Shown here piece after piece: positions 26,127-38,819 of a stretch of 64,000 nucleotides of DNA. The translations under genes were made by a program, and so were the position numbers. How positions within the stretch are numbered: position 1 is the stretch's first letter; every line of letters starts with the position of its first letter. The stretch comes from Trichoplax adhaerens (Eukaryota > Placozoa > Uniplacotomia > Trichoplacea > Trichoplacidae), in NCBI RefSeq assembly GCF_000150275.1, contig NW_002060948.1, forward strand, positions 3,114,512 through 3,178,511. Direction: 5' to 3'. Under the pieces are notes generated by a model. That model ran no database searches, had not been told where the DNA came from, and saw nothing but the letters and a program-made list of their open reading frames with translations.

Positions 26127-26168
26127 AAGAGAGAAGAGAGGGGGAAGAGAGTCCCTCTCTTCTCTCTT
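26127..26168. repeat. Perfect inverted repeat, 16-bp arms
   Basis: The left arm (26127-26142) AAGAGAGAAGAGAGGG is the exact reverse complement of the right arm (26153-26168), with a 10-base purine-rich loop. One strand is almost all purine across the left arm and all pyrimidine across the right. Confidence 0.95.
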
Positions 26169-26814
26169 TAGTAATTCTTACTGTACTGTCGATGTTAAAA
26201 AATATGAAATAAAATTCTCTTTGGGATTACATATGGATTACTAGAAAAAGTACTCGTAGAATGGCTAGAAACTATGCAGTCATGCAGTACAAGTCCTTCT
26301 GTATAGCACTACGCAGTATCAGTACACTGTTACTTATCAACGACTTCAAGGCACATTGATGCGCAACCGCAACAGAAGTGATTCAACCGTTTTCTGATGA
26401 GAAATCGATGAGAATTTGGACTATTTCTTGGCAGATAGACAGACAAAATTTATTTTATTTGTTCAAGATCTGCTCTCCTACCTCGACAGCAAATAGACAT
26501 CATAGCAAACTTAAATGTACTGCAACAGTACATATCGTGTGATAGAAATAATATAGAATTACAATTGATGAAATAAACCAAAGACGGGCTCGGCTCAATA
26601 GTCGATAGTGACTAAAATTTGCTTTGCCGAATCCTCCAATCCATCTTCTGAAATTACATGACTGTGTACAGAATGCTGCAAAATGATTCAGCTACTATCG
26701 GTAGACCCCAAGTATTCTAGATTGATAGTACAGTAGTGTAAATTACTTTTACTTATGAGGAGTATGCAGTAAGATGAACGCCATGCCTCTTTCGATTAAT
26801 CTCGTTGCTATCAC

Positions 26815-27041
26815 ACTACCTTAGCTATCTTCTACAGTATTAGCAGAAGAAGGGGAGATCAGACAGACGACAATTGTTACAAATAGTATCTCGCTTTTAC
26901 AGGTACAGTAAGACCTTTGAACTTTCTGGCACTGCCTTAGCTATCTTCTATTAGCAGAAGGGGAGATCAGAGAGACGATAATTGTTACAAATAATATCTC
27001 GCTTTTACAGGTACAGTAACACCTAGTAACACCTTTGAACT
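26815..27041. repeat. Tandem duplication, unit about 115 bp
   Basis: Copy 1 (26815-26930) and copy 2 (26931-27041) share the blocks CCTTAGCTATCTTCTA, AGCAGAAG, GGGGAGATCAGA, ATTGTTACAAATA and ATCTCGCTTTTACAGG. They differ by small indels: copy 1 has extra bases in its first third, and copy 2 repeats AGTAACACCT near its end. Confidence 0.9.
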
Positions 27042-27107
27042 TTTTGAATCACGCCATTTAGAAGCGATCATCTCGTTCAGAGTCAAGAGGTCATGAGTCC
27101 AGGTGTC

Positions 27108-27290
27108 CTAGTAGTCCATAAGTTTGTAAGCAATTACCTCTGCCGTTACTAGCCAAAGACTAACTATCGCCGCTTTTCTTCCTCTCCTTGACCATATTAA
27201 GGCCAATAACAGGATTACTCCTACTAAAATCGAAAATCCTTCGGTCAATACTAATATCCTGGTGTAAAGATACATAAACAAATACTCCAT
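27108..27290 (-). CDS. Possible small two-helix membrane protein (unrecognised)
   Basis: A 60-codon open frame whose product would have two hydrophobic stretches (EGFSILVGVILLLALIW and AIVSLWLVTAEVIAY) separated by a compact basic loop (SRRGRK), a credible two-helix hairpin. It starts only about 50 bases from the opposed LPCAT3-like start codon. I recognise no family. There is no supporting splice structure, and it may be chance or an isolated exon. Confidence 0.25.
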   Translation of the reverse strand: MEYLFMYLYTRILVLTEGFSILVGVILLLALIWSRRGRKAAIVSLWLVTAEVIAYKLMDY

Positions 27291-27342
27291 TGGTGTCGAA
27301 TTAATTTACTCTAACTTGGTTAATTGCTCTCTACAGTACAAG

Positions 27343-30300
27343 ATGTTGAAGGAAATAGCCAACACGGTCAATAATATGCCGATATCATCGTCTACAGCAA
27401 GATTATTAGTATCGTTGTACATGGGTAAGAATAGTATTATGGATACGCTCGTACCTGCAATCAATTCATTTTTGACCAATAACTTGTAAAATATTCAAGA
27501 AGGAAAATAAGAACAATTACATACTATAAACTAGCACATCGAACTGCAGAATAGACCATAATTGTACTGTAGTATGGACGATTTTGGATCCCAATTTAAG
27601 CATGTGCCAATAGAGATATTGGTATTCAGTATGGGAGATTCAATCACGGTTAACATGTGGTTCCTGTACTGAACAATGTACTGTAGGCGGCAATCAGTCG
27701 GAGGATCATCATGTCTGTTAGGGCCATTACAGCAATTAGCATTATTATTTTAACCTAGTACTAGACTGCAAACTAATGTTATCATGAATTACTTGTATGA
27801 TCTTCAACTTGAATGAAATCATTTCTTAACTTGGATGATCATTAATTAAAGATGAATATAATATTATAGATTACTGCACGAGGACATCCATCACTTATAT
27901 AAACTATTCAGTATCCAAACAAGGTGTACTGTACATTATACAAGCATAAGTTGAAGAATTGAGTCGTTGATCTCGCGAGATCTACGTGATTCTACTGGTA
28001 AATTACCATAGTATATAATAAAGTTGAATACAAATGGATAATAGAATATGAAAGACACGATTACCATGTATTTAGTGCGATATAGAGACCCTATTTCAAC
28101 GATAATGATGATGATATCATAGATGATTGTTTTCCTTACGATTCGGTTAAGTACAACACTATCATAAACAAGACTGAGTGATATTCTATTGAAATAATTT
28201 GATCTATAGTTATTAACTTTAGCGTGAAGAATTTATAAATAAATCAATCCTCAATTCTCATTAGTAACCTTAAGTATAGAATTATACTGTAGTACATTCT
28301 TTTAGTACTATACAGTACAGTAATAGACCGTTGATTACAACTGTAGCTCGAAAGCCAATACTAGTAGAACTACTGTACTTTTCTAGTGCAGTATTTAATT
28401 TCATATCAAGAGTACCGCAATGTACTTCATAATTTACTATATAATAATTTTAACCTTATTACTTGAATTTAGGCAGTAATCGAAATAATAGATTTAAGCA
28501 ATAGAAATTGAAGCAAACAGAAAAAGAGACTGTTTTAACATCACTGTCATCCCTCTTTAGCTATTTCAGAGTATAAAAATATCCAGTAAACTCCAATATG
28601 ACATCTTCACGTAATTAATATATCATCAGTAAAATCAACAGCTGCCAACTATACAGCACTAATTATATGATATGTCAATATTTTTTCATAGCCAATATTG
28701 CTTCTATCACGTTGATCGTATTACGGACTACTCGTAAACTACTGTAGCTTCACCTCATTAATTTATCTAAATTAATAATTCAGTAACTAATAAATATATT
28801 AATTCATATGGTAAATACGCGTATAGACGTATCTCATTCTCATCATACCGCAAATTGAAACAATTTGTTATCATAGTTAGTGTGGTTATTTAGAGTGATC
28901 TCATAATCTGTTACAACAGTTTTTGCATTATTAATTATTGACTCCGTAGTATAACACTAGCGATTAAAGTAGCCAGGACAAACCTGATCGTTCAAGATTG
29001 TTTATGATAACGTAAATTATGTGAAAGTTGGATGATGGTATTAAGTTCCATTAAACGCGTTAGCTTTAACTACTGCATTGTTCATGAACTAATAGACGCA
29101 ATGGCTACTTCTAAATCAGACTTGTGTTAATTATCATCTATTACAGGACTTCCACTTGCCTTAATATATTCATGCCTAATACGCAATAGGAAGCCAAATA
29201 TTCAGGTAAATAAAAGCATATCAATATTGTCCTATCGTGAAATCGTTCCAATATACAAGTAGTACCGATATAAAATCTACAATATCAATTAAAGCTCTTT
29301 TAGGCTGAATAGTTAGTTTTCTACATAACTTTTTAGTTCTGAATATTGCAATATTCGTTACAACAATCAATGTGTACAAATTAATACATGACATACTCAT
29401 TTAAAGTCATAGATTACTTAACGCAAGACCTGAGCGGATCTCGTTCCTGAAGGTCTACTATCATGCCATTTACTAATCAAATGTTGTATTCATCTTTAGC
29501 ATTGCTACTTCAGCGTATGTGGATTAGCAATTACATATTATATGTATGGTAAGTTTAAACATTTACGATTAGTAGAAAATCTTATTTGATGAACCCTCAT
29601 CGCTACAACGCTAATAGCTGTCTTCGGCGGCTGACTGTTAGAAAAATTTGATATTTTTTTGTATACAATTGATTAATTATTGCAAAGGCAACTAATTCCA
29701 GTCACAAATTTAATTTTAGGTGCCGAAAGCATCCATTGTTTGGTCAATATCCTGCTAGACTATATCTTGTTAAAAGTTTGTGGTGGTACACTGATCTCAG
29801 TTATCTTAGCATTTGTAATGAACATGGTAAGCACAATTTTATAAATTTTTTTATTTCATTTTATTAGTATTAAGTAATATTGATATGATACATTGTCAAG
29901 ACATTGGAATTCATCTGTTAAATACATATATTTGATATTGACATTAGAAATGCAAGAAAAGCTGATGATAGATTGATAGATGATAGATGATCAATTATTT
30001 ATCTCTATTCTCAGAGCTACCTATCGTATGGTTATTATAACAAATCTAAAGATCAATACGATGTAACTTGGACCCTAGTCCATTGCATACTAACGTTGAA
30101 ATTGACTGGTATAAAGCATCTGATGGCTTACATTTACGCTCGTATATTTGCAGACTCGCTAATCATGTACTTTCATTGTTCTTAGCTGTAGTATTTGATT
30201 GCTATGACGGTGCTAGAGACAAGGTAAGAGTTAACATTAATCTACGCCGAAAACTGTTTCATTTCTGGTATTTACGTAAGACGTCGCAGTCACATTAATG

Positions 30301-32324
30301 TGATGCAGTTATATCGATATTACTTTCTAAGTATAATTAAACAGAAAGCAATTTTTACGTACTACTATTTTACCTTTTTTGTAGCAAAAGCTGGAAGACT
30401 TTCAGAAAGAAAATCGATTGGAAAGGATTCCAACATTACTAGAAGTATGCAATCGCATTAATAAAAGCATAATTCATATTTCGTTAAAATTTTGGCTTAC
30501 ATTTTTATAACTAGTCCCCCAATCTTTATAAATTCGAAGTCTTTCATGATATCTTTTTGCACCATCATATCAAAAATTTTAATAAAGAATATGCTGTGCT
30601 TCTGTCGTAGTTATTGGGCCTAAGCTACTTCTTTGGTAGTGTTATCATCGGACCGCAGGTACTATCCAAAATTCTTAATTTAATTACTTAATCTATGTAC
30701 GTTCTAATACATACAATTCACGAATTTATGACGTCAATGCTGTAGCCGACACAATTTTAAATTACTTACGCATATATATATATTAAGCATTTAAACATTG
30801 CGCAAATGTATAGATAAATATGAAGCGATATCTAAGTTTCGTATCAGGGGAATTAATTAATCCAAAAGATGATCGATTCAGTGAAAAGTAAGTTTTGATT
30901 AATTTACAGTATTAACTATGCCTTTTACTGTTATCATTAGAATCTCATACATTGATGTCATGATTCACATAACATTTTAGACCTTGATGTTTAATTTATA
31001 GGCTGAAATATGGTGTATATCGTATACTGGGTGGTAGCATTTATTTAATATTGTATGGCATATTCTTTCCTAAATTTCATTACAAGCTCATCTTAACTCC
31101 AGGATTTCAGGTTCTATCTCAGTATTCAATGCATTGATTCTATTAGACAAGTCTAAACTAATATCATTTATTACGATAGACTAAAACGCTTTCTTACTGG
31201 CTTTGGTTTCTATTTTGGGCAAGCAAGTTCAGCGTAATGAAGTACAATGGCATCTGGTTGCTTTCGGTATACACAACATTTTTCAATCCTATTTCAGATA
31301 GAGTTCATAACTTTGGTCCCAGTTAATACAAATTATATTTAACTTTTAGGAGGGAAGCTGCATCATGACCGGAATTAGCTATAATCCTTCTGCGGTTAAA
31401 GTCGGATACGATAAATGGAGCAGTCTTGCAAATTGTCACCCTTGGCCTTTTGAAACTGAATGTACTCTACAAGTAATAAAGGATCTGCATTTTCTCTGTT
31501 ATCGCTGTGCTTAAGCAATAACTTTTAACATAATCAATTTTAAATTAATTGCAGAGCTTGATTCATAATTTTAATATTACTACCAACGACTGGATGGTCA
31601 GGTAAAACAGAAAAAAACGTCGTCGATTTCTATACTAATCTTTTTACTGAATATTACTGAGCTCCTAAAACATTATTTTACTTTTCTTAGATATGTGTAT
31701 AAAAGACTAAAATTTCTTGGAAGTAAAATATTATGTCACTTCGGGTCTTTAGCTTTTATATCCCTTTGGCACGGCTTTTACGCCGGATATTATCTCAATT
31801 TTGCATGGGAATTTATCACTGTTCTGCTAGAGAAGCAGGTTATAATACAGTATTTGTTGGAAAGAGAATATTTAAACTTCATTACACTTGTTATTCGTGG
31901 TCCATAACTTAACTTATTAACCCTTTTAGGCTGGAAATGTATTTTCTACTATATATGGGGCGCCGTTTTATCAGTCACATCCTCTTCTTAAACTAGCTTT
32001 ATTTCCATTAGCGTATTTTATGCGCCATATGATATTAGCCTTTGGAATGATGGTATTCACACTTCTACGATTGGACTGGTGTTTACAGGTAATTTAATAG
32101 TTACTAATCGGTACAAGTATGACGCATTTCTTGGACATAACTATGATTTTAGCGCACATAATATTCACTATGCGAAACTAAGCTAATGATGTATACTTTT
32201 AAATCTTCAGGCGTATAAAGTCTTTGGTTATGCTAATTTTTACTGCGTCGTTTACTGGATCATATTCTACACTACTTTCCGTGTTTTCAAATCAAGGCTT
32301 TTTCCTTCATCAAGAAGAAAGTGA
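27343..32324 (+). CDS. LPCAT3/MBOAT5-like lysophospholipid acyltransferase, copy 1
   Basis: A many-exon MBOAT gene for a polytopic ER-membrane enzyme that moves acyl chains from acyl-CoA to lysophospholipids. Exon 1 (ATG at 27343) encodes MLKEIANTVNNMP and STARLLVSLYM. Later exons give LPLALIYSCLIRNRKP (near 29150), HCYFSVCGLAITYYMYG (near 29500) and HCLVNILLDYILLKV (near 29730). DVTWTLVHCILTLKLTG (30060-30108) follows the family block YDIKW..PHCVLTLKL. Further blocks are LAVVFDCYDGARDK (30185-30222), GLSYFFGSVIIGPQ (near 30620-30660), KYNGIWLLSE then GSCIMTGISYN (near 31240-31385), and FNITTNDW with YVYKRLKFLG (near 31570-31720). SLWHGFYAGYYL follows near 31760. The Asn of FNITTN and the His of LWHG are the family catalytic pair and are both present. 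The last exon ends SSRRK then TGA at 32322-32324. The gene is tail-to-tail with a paralogue. Substrate preference cannot be read from sequence. Confidence 0.92.
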
Positions 32325-33474
32325 GTACTGTAGAAATCCTGATTCTTTCGTTATGTCGAATCAACCAGTGTAAAAATCGTGCAGTTATTAGGTATAACAT
32401 ATTCAATTACTATTCACAGTAAATCGCATTATTTTATCCTACTATTGTCAATCTACTAATTGTTTTTTTTAACATGCTTTCTTACCTATACAGCATCAAA
32501 ACTGGGAAAGCAGAAGAGTAAATTAGTCCACAAATACCATTTCTATCATATCTAAACGAACTTGTAGTTCGGTATTCATTGTCGAGATCGTTATCGATAT
32601 GCGTGTATATATATAAATAGTACCAATCGGGGCCGTTTTGGCAAGTACTTTTACTGTTCTCATTTACGCGTATAAAACCTAGAAATATCGAACTGCTTTC
32701 AACGAAAGTACATTTTATCCTTTTAGTCAATCTATAGTGTATTAGCTATTAGAAATGCTGATAATTTTACTAATATCCGCAAGATACCGTTAGTGAAACT
32801 ACTTTTTTTAGGTATTTGCAGACCTTCGTAGGTATACAATGGATAACGTAGTTACTAAAACCATTAAAGACTTGTTTAAAATCACATTCTATCTCCATGT
32901 CACCATTGCTACGTTCGAATATCATTTATCAGCTAATCTTGTTTAAATGAAAACGTATCTAGATATGCAACTTTATCTGTTGATAACTAGTTATCTTGCA
33001 TTTATTCTTCTCTGGCATTTGGCATTTGTAAAGACTAAACTATTTCTGAAATAACGCGATCGTTAATTAATTTTGTTGGAAGCATAATTAACTTCTGTAA
33101 TCTTATGAAGTTACTGTTTGTTTCATGATCGAATTTAAGTAATAACATTTTAAGCGAATTATTAGAGCGCTGTTATACTATTTTCAAACGTCAAATTATG
33201 TCACTCTTACCAATTAAAATTGTTGAATTGGTATTTATTTAACCAAAGAAACGCAAAATTTTAATCTATTCCATAATTAAAGTGTCGTATGTTGAAAATA
33301 GCAAACGATCATCGTAGAAACTTGAATTTAGCTACGCGACTTAAAAAAAACCCTAAAAGGAGATTCGAGAATTGTATGAAATCTATTATAGGGGTCGAAT
33401 ACACTTCCTCTAATTCTGAGACCAGGCTAGCTTGTCCTATGGTAAATGTTAAGTAGTTGCAGTTAGAAAATTAT
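32325..33474. other. Tail-to-tail space between the two LPCAT3-like genes
   Basis: AT-rich with no recognisable gene. The open frame 32482-32730 (minus) has no motif. GTAC-palindrome clusters are absent. It is the spacer of the inverted gene pair. Confidence 0.6.
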
Positions 33475-36400
33475 CTAGGTCTGGTAATAGTAAATTAATG
33501 TATATACATAGTTAACTAGCTGCAAACTATACAAAGAATAGACTAACTTGTCTTTTAATTCCTTGGCTTTTTGTCTTCGTAATTTATTCGCTGCTATGGC
33601 ATTGAAAACAATATACCATATAGTCCAGATACCAAATATTACTAATGGAGCGTAGCCAATATTTTTAAAGGCCTAAGAAAAACGTTACAGTAGTCAAAGT
33701 TATAGAAATTCTGCTCTAACCCATGTTGTTATAAATGATTTACATAAGCTAAGATCGTATTACAAATGATAAATACTGTACCTGAACGGTTTTTTCGTAC
33801 GTTATTAGAGAAAAGGCAGCAAATCCAATTCCTAAGAAGTAAAAGCTTCGAAAGCAGTGAAAAGCGTTCACACAAAGACGGGTAAAGAATGGTAGTTCAC
33901 TGGTTTTTTCGGTTTCCAGTAAAATTGCTAAAATTCGCACAGACTGATAAAAAAACAGAAAGTTCACATTTTCTAGTATTTGCTTATTTGTTTCATTAGT
34001 TTCTAATAGAACAATTTTTGGACATCTAAAAACCTCGGGTTCATAACAACTCAACTAAAAACAAGTAACAAAATGAGTTCTATCTTAAAGAAACATCCAA
34101 AGCACCTCATTTTCCATAAATACATCAGCCAGTTCGATTGTAAAAGCAACGAAATAGCCAATGTAAAGACCATGCCATATAGCTAAAAAGTATAAAAGGG
34201 CCAATTGGGATAACATTGTGTTACCGAGAAAACGCAGCCTCTTGTAAATATAGCTGATAAAATTGAAAATATTACGAAGATTAAAGAAAGCGTACAGTAA
34301 GATCACATCATCTACATATACTCGCAATGAAGTAGTGTACTGTATTACCTAACGCCCCATCTATTGGTATTGATGTTAAAGCTTTGAATCAAATGCTACA
34401 ACAATAAACGAGATCCAAAGTTAAGATGCCTTACAATAACCGCAAAAATTAAATTGATTACAGTAGTAAAATTAATGCAACTTACTTTGACAGTATAGGC
34501 AGTTTCCAAAATTCTTAAGCGAACGTTAGCCATAGCATTCCATTTAGAATAAAAATTCGTGCCTTTCTCGTTGTAAGAAATACCACTCATCATACAGCTG
34601 CTTTCCTATAAAGTATTTATAGGTAAGTTCTACTTAGAAGATTTTGTAACACGCAGTGCTGTGGAAACTGACATATAGTAAATCATCAATATTTCAGTCT
34701 TAAAATAACATCTGTCTGAATATGATACAATGAGCAGTTCACAAATACTTACAGCAAGCAACCAAGCGCTCACGTATCTCACAAATTGTGTTCGAACACA
34801 AATGTATGGATAAATTAAACGATACCATTCAGGTGAATTCTAAATATTGATTTTAAGAAAATTTTTCTTTACCATTTAGGAACGTACAGTACATTATGAC
34901 ATACCAGAAAGATAGACAATAATGAGCATACCGCGAACTCTGTTGTAAGCATATAATCTGGAGCACCATAACTAGATACAACTGAATATACACCCATGTA
35001 AACAAAACCAGTAACAATGCGAATCGTTGCGGGAAGGACACTAAGATTGAATTTGTAAAATAAGGATATAGATGTATTTGAAATATCCGCTAAATTTTTA
35101 ATAACATATTACTCGGCTCACCTAGAGAAAGGAGACTGTGGCGCATTACGAAGCAAACTTCCAGAAGTAAATTTTAGATATCTACTCATTGAAATCTGCA
35201 AATAGTCCATAATGGATCAATTAACTTATTATTAAGAATTTAATAGCCTTCTTAATAGGTAGCAATCTCATACCTGAGGACCAACCAAAAAACCTCCAAA
35301 AAAGTACGCATGACCTAGCATCTAATACAATATGAAGCTTTATCAAAATATTGATAGTTACAATGTGGTATGCGTATTCAGTGCAATTAGGTTTATCATA
35401 TAGGTAAATTAACTTGCACTTATATTCTGTACCTCTAAGAGTGACGGAGTTTCTTTAAGGCATCTCCACTTTTGTTCCTCATTTAACTTTGCCTGATAGG
35501 CGAATAAAGTAAAAATGAATAGAAAACTATGAATACTCAGAGCGGTAGCAACAGACAGCATAGAAAGGGATAAAGTAAAATAAGATCCAAACCTCGTCCT
35601 GTGCACCATCGTATCGATCGAATACAACAGCTATTGGATTAGCATGCATCAGCGTATAATCAATATTGCGTGTTAATAAAAACAGTGGAAAAGCAAATCT
35701 CGATCAATACCCTTATATGTAAGATAAAAGATATCTAGTTGTTACCTATCAATTTTAAGGTTAGAACGCAATGAGCAGTTGTCCAATCGATATCGTAGTC
35801 GTCTGTGGCATAGTAATAGTATCCACCTAACAAATAACCCTAACAAAGTAATAAAATAATTATTAATATAAATAATGTAATTCGATCGATAGCAACACAA
35901 TAATATCTCCTTGTATACAGTAATATAGAAACTGAAATTAAATACAATACTCGTATAGTTTTCAATTCGCATAATTTATTATGACTACTTTACCATATGT
36001 ATAATGAATGCTAATGCAACTGATAGTGACGTTCCACCAAGAGCCGATAATAATATATAATTGATGATAATATTCGCTAATGAATGAACGAAATCGTTAC
36101 CTAAAAATTAAGAGAAAGACTATTCAGAACACTTTTTTAACTTCTTTTACTGCCTACAATTATAATTTGTACTGAAAGCTACAAAAATTTAACTTGTTGA
36201 CAATTGTTGCAAGTATATAATAACGTCAGATCAATAAAAATATAATTAATAGTAGTGACCAATTCACTGAATATTTTTATGATTAATTGAAAATCATATG
36301 ATCTAAAGTACTCGTATAATTGCAACCATCTGAAACTGATTTTTCTTTAAAATATATTGCTGTCTCATAACTAAGGCAATTGCTAGAATTTGTAATTACT

Positions 36401-38417
36401 AAGCTTTAATAAATCATTAAATAATAATAAAATACCAAAACAGAAGCGTGCAATGCCAATGCCAACAATCGTGAAGAATATGTGCTAGGAAAAGAAATAA
36501 ATAGAAGGTAGCATGTTAAATTCATGATCAGTGATATTAACACTTTTAGTAATTCTTGGCATGTTTTATTACACATATAATTATTCATCCATCTCTTTAC
36601 CGACTAAGCCCTAATTAACTGCAATACAAATTTAAGATTCTATGTTTTCTAGAAAGAATTGATCACGATACCTGAATTGAGGCACTAGTTCTGATAAAAA
36701 TTAATCTATGAATGAGACCTAAAGGATAACCTGTTTAAGAATAAATGAATAAGAGTCGTATTATTATTGAGTAGATCAGTCAGTATTCTACACTGTCTTG
36801 TGGACCTTTAAAATCTTAGAGCTCTATGACTTTAAATTGTGTGCATCATCTGAATGCTGCAATCTTTTTAGTTAATACACCGTAGATGATATAGCATTGA
36901 TGGATCAAAGCCGATATCGATGCAGCATAGAAGTATCAAGTTTATGTAGCAATGCACCGCTTATGTAATTTAATACATGGGTATAAGTAGAATTGCAGAC
37001 CATTTTTTATAGCCGGTCCTGTAATTGCTGTTAAGGAATTAATTCATTCGCATCGTACATATAGTGTACACGAGAGCATAGTCCTGTGTAATATCAATTT
37101 TTGATTAGAGTAGTGGTCAAAGCATCAATTTATCATCTTTACGTTTCAATCTGTCTTAAGTTTATTTTACTGTATAAATAGTGCATTGCCTACATAGCAC
37201 AATGGATAGTGTAAACTGAAAACAGCGTAACGATACTGACACGCGAGATATTGTAAAAATACACGGTCAAAGAAATTAAAACAAACATTTAACTTTCAGT
37301 TGCTAACATGATCAACGATGTATTATAACTGTTGATCTCTACGGTCCTAGGATTGAAAATTTGAAGAGAAAGACTTACAACAAATCTACTATGGTAAAAG
37401 TAGAAGCCGGCTTTAGCAAGCATCTAAGTAACAAGATTGTCAAGGATGAACCATTTAGAATTGATGCTAAAATTTGAATGAAGTACATTCATGCAATACC
37501 AATAGTCGTGAAGAACAGCTGATTGGACTATTGCATGGAGAAAATAGGATATAGCTGCCATGTGTAAAGTTTAATTTTTTTTAAATTGCTATTATCTATT
37601 TATTGCCTACTGCGATCATTCCTCTACATTGCCATGCAACTCCAAATACTGACTGACATGCCAATACGCACTAGCTGTCTATGAAAAATGGTACGACATG
37701 CTTGCAAAGATTGCGCAAAAGACAGCCTATCCTTCTACTGTATTTATTTATCATTCAGCATATTACAACTACCTTTAACAACTTGAAGAATGTACCTACA
37801 GGTCTAAAAAAATTGACTTGATAGCTACCTATTTGTATCTATTTCAGGGTCAAAATAGCAAGAATGTGGTCCTTTTTTTCAGAGAATCTTGGAATACTTG
37901 TCATTGCAGTAGTTTGTATGGCCACCATGGCAATGGTGACCGTCCTTTTTCAATTGGTTTATACTGTACTGTATGTTATATAGTATAGAATATTACCGGT
38001 ACTACTGTATCAACTATCAATTGGCTCATTAGCTATGGTTGCGGCTGTTTATGGCTGTAAAATGACTACATCATTTGCTTGAGGAGAAAATAAGGAAGGA
38101 AACATATCGATATTTTACGCGCTCATCCATCGGTAATATTGTGAGATTGAATTTTAAAACGTGTCTACTCGATTTCAATCACGGAGAAAACGATAGTAGT
38201 CATGTGCTGTCATTGAAAGGGTAAAATAGGCGTCCCATGTTCTATTGGATATCATTGAAAAAGTGGAAAATGGACTTGAAAATTCAATACCTGCGATTAA
38301 ACAGACTAATAACTTGACACCCAGTAAAGGTAGTCCAGCAGCATCTCCGATCTGGTTCATGAAATCCTCCACCGTAGCCATGTTGGCAATTTCGGTCGTT
38401 TCACTGCAGTATGGCAC
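33475..38417 (-). CDS. LPCAT3/MBOAT5-like lysophospholipid acyltransferase, copy 2
   Basis: The paralogue of the gene at 27343, on the opposite strand. Exon 1 has two possible starts (38417 and 38381); the shorter gives MATVEDFMNQIGDAAGLPLL, and the exon ends VCLIAG before a GT donor at 38289-38290. After an intron of about 1.6 kb come GYPLGLIHRLIFIRTS (near 36690), HIFFTIVGIGIARFCFG (36430-36490), LANIIINYILLSALGG (near 36040-36090) and YDIDWTTAHCVLTLKLIG (near 35755-35810). Next are AVVFDRYDGAQDE, GHAYFFGGFLVGPQ, SSCMMSGISYNEKGT (near 34565-34610), SFNINTNRWGVR (34346-34395) and RRLRFLGN. AIWHGLYIGYFVAF (near 34150-34200) carries the catalytic His; the Asn of FNINTN is also kept. A tail rich in Lys/Arg (NKLRRQKAKELKDKL) precedes the probable stop at 33475-33477. 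The borders I compared match those of copy 1, for example the His...Gly exon and the exon ending in GPQ. The exact stop and the choice of first Met are less sure than the body. Confidence 0.9.
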
Positions 38418-38719
38418 GTCCCACTCAAGTTGACCCGTTAACGTCAGTCAGCACTGAAGCTCAAAAGCACACTTAATTACTGGACACAGTACTTTAATAC
38501 TTTGATAGCATAGGTGTAGACGAGCTTTGTATAGCTGTTTCGAGCAGTCTACGTGACCACATTGTCTTTTACTATAAACAACCATCAGTCAGTCAGTGGA
38601 TCGATCGATCGTACGATTCATTCCATATCGCGTCACCGTTTTAGGGTTGAAGGCAGGGCGTCGACATCTTATCAAGCACGCGGAGGCGGGCGAAATTACT
38701 AGATGAAAGACACGATTGT

Positions 38720-38773
38720 TCATTGGCCTGATCCAAGCGATTTTCTAGTTTCTTTTGTTTATCAGGCCAATGA
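38720..38773. repeat. Perfect inverted repeat, 13-bp arms
   Basis: TCATTGGCCTGAT (38720-38732) and ATCAGGCCAATGA (38761-38773) are exact reverse complements around a 28-base loop. The left arm also contains an ATTGG (CCAAT-box type) word, as does the right arm on the other strand. Confidence 0.9.
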
Positions 38774-38819
38774 GCAAGCGTGCCTTTTCGTCTTTTAATT
38801 TCGCTCTGATTACAGCTAA

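Larger units (their letters stand above)
25505..27342. promoter_or_regulatory. Divergent intergenic region between ABCF3 and LPCAT3-like 1
   Basis: A 1.84 kb space between two opposed starts, holding both promoters by position. It contains a GTAC-palindrome cluster nearest ABCF3, a perfect 16-bp-arm hairpin, a tandem duplication of about 115 bp and a possible small two-helix open frame, each listed separately. No core promoter element is assigned. Confidence 0.5.

Noticed and set aside
26815-27041. CRISPR-like repeat-spacer layout
   Set aside because: Only two long, adjacent, imperfect copies without regular spacers, in an animal genome.
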